A stretch of 34,656 nt of DNA, from contig CAYVNW010000034.1 of assembly GCA_964452915.1 (NCBI GenBank), forward strand, positions 1 to 34,656, given 5' to 3'. This DNA is from Colivivens sp964452915. GTDB lineage: Bacteria > Bacteroidota > Bacteroidia > Bacteroidales > Bacteroidaceae. The notes under the pieces are model-generated. The model saw only the letters and a list, made by a program, of their open reading frames with translations. It was not told the origin of the DNA and ran no database searches. A program made the translations under genes and the position numbers. This document shows positions 31,334-34,656 of this stretch, in pieces. How positions within the stretch are numbered: the stretch's first letter is position 1; the number at the start of each line of letters is the position of its first letter.

Positions 31334-32428
31334 TCAGAAAAGTCTGCGGGTAATCCTTAGATTCACTACGGGGTAAACCGTCAGTTTTGAGTAATCATCT
31401 GCATAGTCTCCGAACTTCCCTCTTATGTTTTGTAAGTCTTTTAGCACGTTTGTGCCGTCGTGCATAATTATATTTGGTTTACCTCCCCAAAATATGGCTC
31501 CTGCGTTAAGCGATATCATTGTGCGCTTGTCTTTCGTGAGATATGTAGTGTAGCCCGCGCCTAAGAATGGACGGAAGCGGTTGGTATTGACTTTTGCTTT
31601 GAACATATTGTCGCCATTGGGAGTAATGCGATACACGTCGCCTTTTTTGTGGATTAAGTCTCCTTTTGCGTATCTCAAGTCTCCTTTTTGATAAATGACA
31701 TCTCCAGTCACAGGGTCGTACGACGTATAATCCCAATAGACATCTTCTTTGGCGTAAACGTCGTGCGAGTATTCGCCAACAACAATGCCCATCTCACCAG
31801 AGTATCTGATCTTCTCGGTGAAGTTGGCTGGCATATAAATTGAATAGTTATTGTATTCAAGAATAGGAGTCTCTGACCATGCGTTTCTATACATATTATT
31901 ATATATAGTGATGCCCATAAGTGAAGTCATGTCAGTAGCTGTGTTGTATACTTTGGCTATATTTCCGCTTCCCCAAAAGAATCCCACGGTGAAAGACCAA
32001 TGCTTGTTCTCCTTGAATGGAAATATGTCGACCATAAATTTAAAGTTGTTGAACGTTGGTTCTCCAATGGTATTAATGTCCGTGTTGATTTCCTGACCTG
32101 TTGCTTGTTGTAAAGTATTTGTGAGGTTATCAAATGTCAATTTCATGTCATCCGTGATGTCGATATCATTGTCACGGAAGAAAGTCTCGTATGCAGGGTC
32201 AGTTGACATATCGATGCCAAACGACATGTGCCGTTTATGGTGAGGCATAAACGATGCTCCCGCACGTATGTTAATATAATCGTTCACAGGCATGCCCACA
32301 TCAAATCCAATACCGGTAGTGCCGGCATCGACCGACAAGTCTATATGGTTCATTTGTATTTGCGCATAGCCGCTCACAGCCGGTACAGCAAGTGCGAATG
32401 CTGCCAACATCGTTCTTATCCTGTTCAT
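31334..32428 (-). CDS. Putative outer-membrane beta-barrel protein
   Basis: A 364-residue protein with a signal peptide ending SGYAQ. It consists mainly of alternating beta-strand sequence (IDLSVDAGTTGIGFDVGMPV, WSFTVGFFWGSG, FRPFLGAGYTTYLT, ISLNAGAIFWGG) and ends in a strand closing with Phe (LRITRRLF), the usual C-terminal signature for insertion into the outer membrane. Between strands, about residues 240-270, lies a hydrophilic loop built from three heptad units starting KGD. No ligand or enzymatic motif is visible. It has a good promoter of its own and is convergent with the dockerin-like gene. Confidence 0.75.
   Translation of the reverse strand: MNRIRTMLAAFALAVPAVSGYAQIQMNHIDLSVDAGTTGIGFDVGMPVNDYINIRAGASFMPHHKRHMSFGIDMSTDPAYETFFRDNDIDITDDMKLTFDNLTNTLQQATGQEINTDINTIGEPTFNNFKFMVDIFPFKENKHWSFTVGFFWGSGNIAKVYNTATDMTSLMGITIYNNMYRNAWSETPILEYNNYSIYMPANFTEKIRYSGEMGIVVGEYSHDVYAKEDVYWDYTSYDPVTGDVIYQKGDLRYAKGDLIHKKGDVYRITPNGDNMFKAKVNTNRFRPFLGAGYTTYLTKDKRTMISLNAGAIFWGGKPNIIMHDGTNVLKDLQNIRGKFGDYADDYSKLTVYPVVNLRITRRLF
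31625..31690 (-). repeat. 21-bp in-frame triple repeat in the barrel gene
   Basis: KGD codons fall at 31637-31645, 31658-31666 and 31679-31687, exactly 21 bases apart, giving KGDLRYA, KGDLIHK and KGDVYRI. Divisible by three, so the loop could grow or shrink without a frameshift. Confidence 0.75.
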
Positions 32429-32450
32429 GAGGTATGAGTTTTTGTAACTG

Positions 32451-32480
32451 CAAAGTTAATAAAAAGATGATTAATAACAA
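32451..32480 (-). promoter_or_regulatory. Promoter of the beta-barrel gene
   Basis: On the minus strand TTG (32478-32480), a 19-base spacer and TAACTTTG (32451-32458) match the Bacteroidetes consensus. The -7 element ends 22 bases before the ATG. Confidence 0.72.
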
Positions 32481-32553
32481 GAAGGTAATATGCAAAAACG
32501 AATTTCCAAGTGCATAAATAGAATTGTGATGAAATAAAATTGATAAAAATATT

Positions 32554-32583
32554 TTGTCGGTTTGTGAAAAAGCATTACCTTTG
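32554..32583 (+). promoter_or_regulatory. Promoter of the ribosomal protein operon
   Basis: TTG (32554-32556, within ATTTTGTCGG), a 19-base spacer and TACCTTTG (32576-32583). It is divergent from the barrel promoter about 75 bases away and begins a leader of about 180 bases ahead of rplM. Confidence 0.82.
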
Positions 32584-32772
32584 CAAGCCGATTATTATCA
32601 AGAGAGGCATGATGGTCCTCTCAACGGATGTGTAGATAGCACTTTCTTTGGCCGGTTAGTGTGGTCTGTGAATCATCCAATAAAAACTACATCTCCACCG
32701 TGTCCTACAGAGGGCAAGGAAATGGAGAAATTTTTTGTGGTATTAATTGAATCAAACAAAACAAGAATTAAA
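32584..32772 (+). promoter_or_regulatory. Structured leader upstream of rplM
   Basis: An untranslated leader of about 180 bases. It contains a perfect hairpin, GAGAGG (32602-32607) with CCTCTC (32617-32622) around CATGATGGT, then GC-containing segments GGCCGG and CCACCGTG that could form a second domain, and ends in an A-rich ribosome-loading region. Ribosomal protein leaders that bind L13 have been described for Bacteroidia, so an autoregulatory site is plausible, but I cannot check a covariance model. Confidence 0.5.
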
Positions 32773-33234
32773 ATGAATACATTAAGTGCACAGACCCGTT
32801 ATGTGACATCGGCGGAAGCAGACAAGCAATGGGTTGTCGTAGACGCTACAGATCAGACTGTCGGCCGCCTGAGTTCAAAGGTGGCAAAGATTCTGCGTGG
32901 TAAATATAAACCATGTTTCACTCCAAATCAAGATTGTGGTGATAACGTCATTATAATCAATGCCAGCAAAATTAAGTTTACTGGAAAGAAATGGACAGAC
33001 AAGCAGTATATCACATTCTCCGGTTATCCAGGTGGTCAGCACAAGATGAGTCCTGCAACATTGTCTACTCATAAGAGCGGATACGAGCGCATACTCCGTC
33101 ATGCTGTAAAAGGTATGTTGACTAAGGGACGCCTTGGAGCCAAACTCCTCAAGAATCTTTATATATATGAAGGCGCTGAACACAAACAGCAGGCTCAGAG
33201 TCCTAAGGAAATTGATATTAACTCACTGAAATAA
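32773..33234 (+). CDS. rplM: 50S ribosomal protein L13
   Basis: A 153-residue large-subunit protein. The start is ATG 32773 (MNTLSAQTRYVTSAEADKQW), which matches the Bacteroidetes L13 N-terminus; the same frame extends upstream through the leader but has no support. Conserved blocks are WVVVDATDQTVGRLSSKVAK, ILRGKYKP, CGDNVIIINASKI, TGKKW and the L13 signature around KGMLTKGRLGAKLLKNLYIY. It assembles early onto 23S rRNA. First gene of the rplM-rpsI-rpsB operon, 15 bases before rpsI. Confidence 0.97.
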   Translation: MNTLSAQTRYVTSAEADKQWVVVDATDQTVGRLSSKVAKILRGKYKPCFTPNQDCGDNVIIINASKIKFTGKKWTDKQYITFSGYPGGQHKMSPATLSTHKSGYERILRHAVKGMLTKGRLGAKLLKNLYIYEGAEHKQQAQSPKEIDINSLK

Positions 33235-33249
33235 ACATAAGGAAGATAT

Positions 33250-33636
33250 ATGGAAATGATTAATGCGTTAGGTCGTCGTAAAGCAGCAGTGGCTCGCGTG
33301 TACCTCACTGAAGGTACTGGCAAGATTACTATCAACAAGAGAGACCTTAAAGAATACTTCCCTTCGGAACTGGTGCAGTTCGTCGTAAAGCAACCGCTGA
33401 ATCTTCTCAACGTCGCTGATAAATATGATATCAAGGTTAATCTTTATGGTGGCGGTTATACCGGACAATCACAGGCATTACGTCTTGCGATCGCACGCGC
33501 CCTTGTAAAGATAAACGCAGAAGACAAGAAGGCACTTCGTGCAGAAGGTTTCATGACCAGAGACTCTCGCGTTGTTGAGCGTAAGAAACCAGGAAGACCA
33601 AAGGCTCGCCGCAGATTCCAGTTCAGTAAGCGTTAA
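33250..33636 (+). CDS. rpsI: 30S ribosomal protein S9
   Basis: A 128-residue protein. The start is ATG 33250 (MEMINALGRRKAAVARVYL); the second ATG two codons later is less likely from family comparison. Motifs: GRRKAAVARV, GTGKITINKRDL, GGGYTGQSQALRLAIARAL, and the extreme C-terminus RRRFQFSKR, whose last residues reach the ribosomal P-site tRNA. It is the usual partner of L13 across bacteria and is followed by rpsB after a 165-base structured gap. Confidence 0.97.
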   Translation: MEMINALGRRKAAVARVYLTEGTGKITINKRDLKEYFPSELVQFVVKQPLNLLNVADKYDIKVNLYGGGYTGQSQALRLAIARALVKINAEDKKALRAEGFMTRDSRVVERKKPGRPKARRRFQFSKR

Positions 33637-33801
33637 AATGTTCCTGATGTCCTTAATCTGTCTTTTATAGGAAAGACAAGGGGACTGACGCTTAGGACCT
33701 TGAGTTTAGTATCTAAACTCTCAAGACCCATGATGGCTACTTGAGGGCTGGTTGTAAAAACTAAAAAGAAAGTAAACAAACAAAAACAAACGAAGAAAAT
33801 T
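33637..33801 (+). promoter_or_regulatory. Structured spacer upstream of rpsB, possible S2 leader
   Basis: Two hairpins are visible: GTCTTT/AAAGAC (33660-33665, 33672-33677; loop TATAGG), and CTTGAGTTTAG (33699-33709) against CTAAACTCTCAAG (33713-33725), nearly perfect with a two-base bulge and a 3-base loop. An A-rich stretch then leads to the rpsB ATG. No terminator T-run follows the second stem, so translational or attenuation control by S2 is more likely than termination. No new TAnnTTTG promoter is seen. Confidence 0.55.
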
Positions 33802-34656
33802 ATGTCAAGAACTAATTTCGAACAATTATTGGAGGCTGGCTGTCATTTCGGACACCTCAAAAGAAAATGGAATCCTGCAATGGCTCCTTATATATTTATG
33901 GAGCGCAACGGCATTCATATCATTGACCTTAACAAGACTGTAGAGCATATCGATATTGCTGCCGATGCATTGAAGCAAATAGCAAAGTCAGGCAAGCGCA
34001 TCTTGTTCGTTGCTACAAAGAAGCAGGCAAAGGAAATCGTGGCAGAAAGGGCAAAGGCTGTCAATATGCCTTATGTCATCGAACGTTGGCCAGGCGGCAT
34101 GCTTACAAACTTCCCTACTATTCGTAAAGCTGTTAAGAAAATGGCTAACATCGACAAACTCATTGCCGATGGTACTTACGACAAACTTTCAAAACGTGAG
34201 AATCTTCAAATCCGTCGTAAGCGTGAGAAATTGGAGAAGAACCTCGGCTCAATTGCTGATTTGACCCGTCTTCCTTCCGCTTTGTTCGTTGTGGACGTGA
34301 TGAAAGAGCATATTGCTGTACATGAGGCAAACCGTTTGGGTATTCCTGTATTTGCTATTGTAGATACAAATTCTGATCCAAACAATGTTGATTTCATGAT
34401 TCCTGCAAACGACGATGCAACAAAATCAATCGATGTAATTGTTTCCGCTTGCTGCGACGCTATAGCTGAGGGACTTGAAGAGCGTAAGATTGAGAGACTC
34501 GATGCAGAAGCAGCTGGTGAACAGTCACAGGAGAATGGCGGTGTAAAGGCAGACAAGCCTAAGAGAGCACGTAAACCAGTAAAGAAGACTGACGACTCAG
34601 CAGCTAAGGCTGTTGAGCCACAGACTGAAGCTCCGGTTGCTGAACCAGCAAAGGAA
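33802..34656 (+). CDS. rpsB: 30S ribosomal protein S2 (3' end beyond window)
   Basis: Open from ATG 33802 to the last base (285 codons) without a stop, so it is partial at the 3' end. Conserved S2 blocks: NFEQLLEAGCHFGHLKRKWN, PYIFMERNGIHIIDLNKT, LFVATKKQAK, ERWPGGMLTNF and LPSALFVVDV, then GIPVFAIVDTNSDPNNVDF and IPANDDATKSI. After about residue 230 comes a long Ala/Lys/Pro/Glu-rich tail (KPKRARKPVKKTD), an extension usual for Bacteroidetes S2 and likely disordered. In this phylum rpsB is normally followed by tsf, which would lie outside the window. Confidence 0.96.
   Translation, partial: MSRTNFEQLLEAGCHFGHLKRKWNPAMAPYIFMERNGIHIIDLNKTVEHIDIAADALKQIAKSGKRILFVATKKQAKEIVAERAKAVNMPYVIERWPGGMLTNFPTIRKAVKKMANIDKLIADGTYDKLSKRENLQIRRKREKLEKNLGSIADLTRLPSALFVVDVMKEHIAVHEANRLGIPVFAIVDTNSDPNNVDFMIPANDDATKSIDVIVSACCDAIAEGLEERKIERLDAEAAGEQSQENGGVKADKPKRARKPVKKTDDSAAKAVEPQTEAPVAEPAKE

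Overview
The window looks like a chromosomal segment of a Bacteroidales bacterium, most likely Prevotellaceae. The evidence is the repeated Bacteroidetes -7 promoter element TAnnTTTG, with TTG 17-20 bp upstream in several cases, the weak Shine-Dalgarno signals, the rplM-rpsI-rpsB order, and protein families typical of this phylum: a TonB-receptor-like outer-membrane barrel, a lipoprotein with an acidic segment after the lipid-anchored Cys, a two-module OmpA protein and a dockerin-like secreted protein. No rRNA, tRNA, CRISPR array or intact transposase was seen.

Layout. 1-5.0 kb looks accessory: a small secreted protein, a GmrSD-type (DUF262 + DUF1524) restriction enzyme with its own promoter, a frameshifted remnant of a DIP1984-like gene, an unknown ORF, a secreted two-motif retropepsin-like protease, then about 740 bp of repeats (a 22-bp palindromic array, a 32-bp-period array and a hairpin element with inverted ends). 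5.0-5.7 kb holds a lone hexapeptide acyltransferase. 6.3-11.5 kb is a tight co-directional cluster: sodium:solute symporter, FAD reductase-like subunit, 8Fe ferredoxin, UbiA/MenA prenyltransferase and CPBP protease. The first three genes overlap. 11.7-15.1 kb encodes a small membrane protein, an overlapping 66-aa HTH regulator and a large outer-membrane barrel. 15.1-24.7 kb is housekeeping: cca, a GH105-like hydrolase, sppA-lpxK-pnp-thiL on the plus strand, and yicC-gmk-nadD on the minus strand. 24.7-32.4 kb is cell-envelope material: a 700-bp non-coding stretch with a G9 tract, an unknown 114-aa protein, a coiled-coil surface lipoprotein followed by an OmpA protein, a dockerin-like secreted protein and a convergent outer-membrane barrel. 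32.5 kb to the end is the ribosomal operon rplM-rpsI-rpsB. rpsB is open at the window edge, and both rplM and rpsB have structured leaders.

Most interesting candidate. The 6.3-11.5 kb cluster reads as an uptake-plus-reduction module: a sodium-coupled importer, a soluble flavoprotein of the fumarate reductase/APS reductase superfamily, a ferredoxin partner fused translationally to it, and a quinone-type prenyltransferase. The substrate is unknown, and the idea that it is an anaerobic respiratory or electron-sink pathway is inference. Second-tier candidates are the membrane protein/HTH/barrel cassette, the coiled-coil lipoprotein plus OmpA pair, and the repeat arrays with 22-bp and 32-bp periods.
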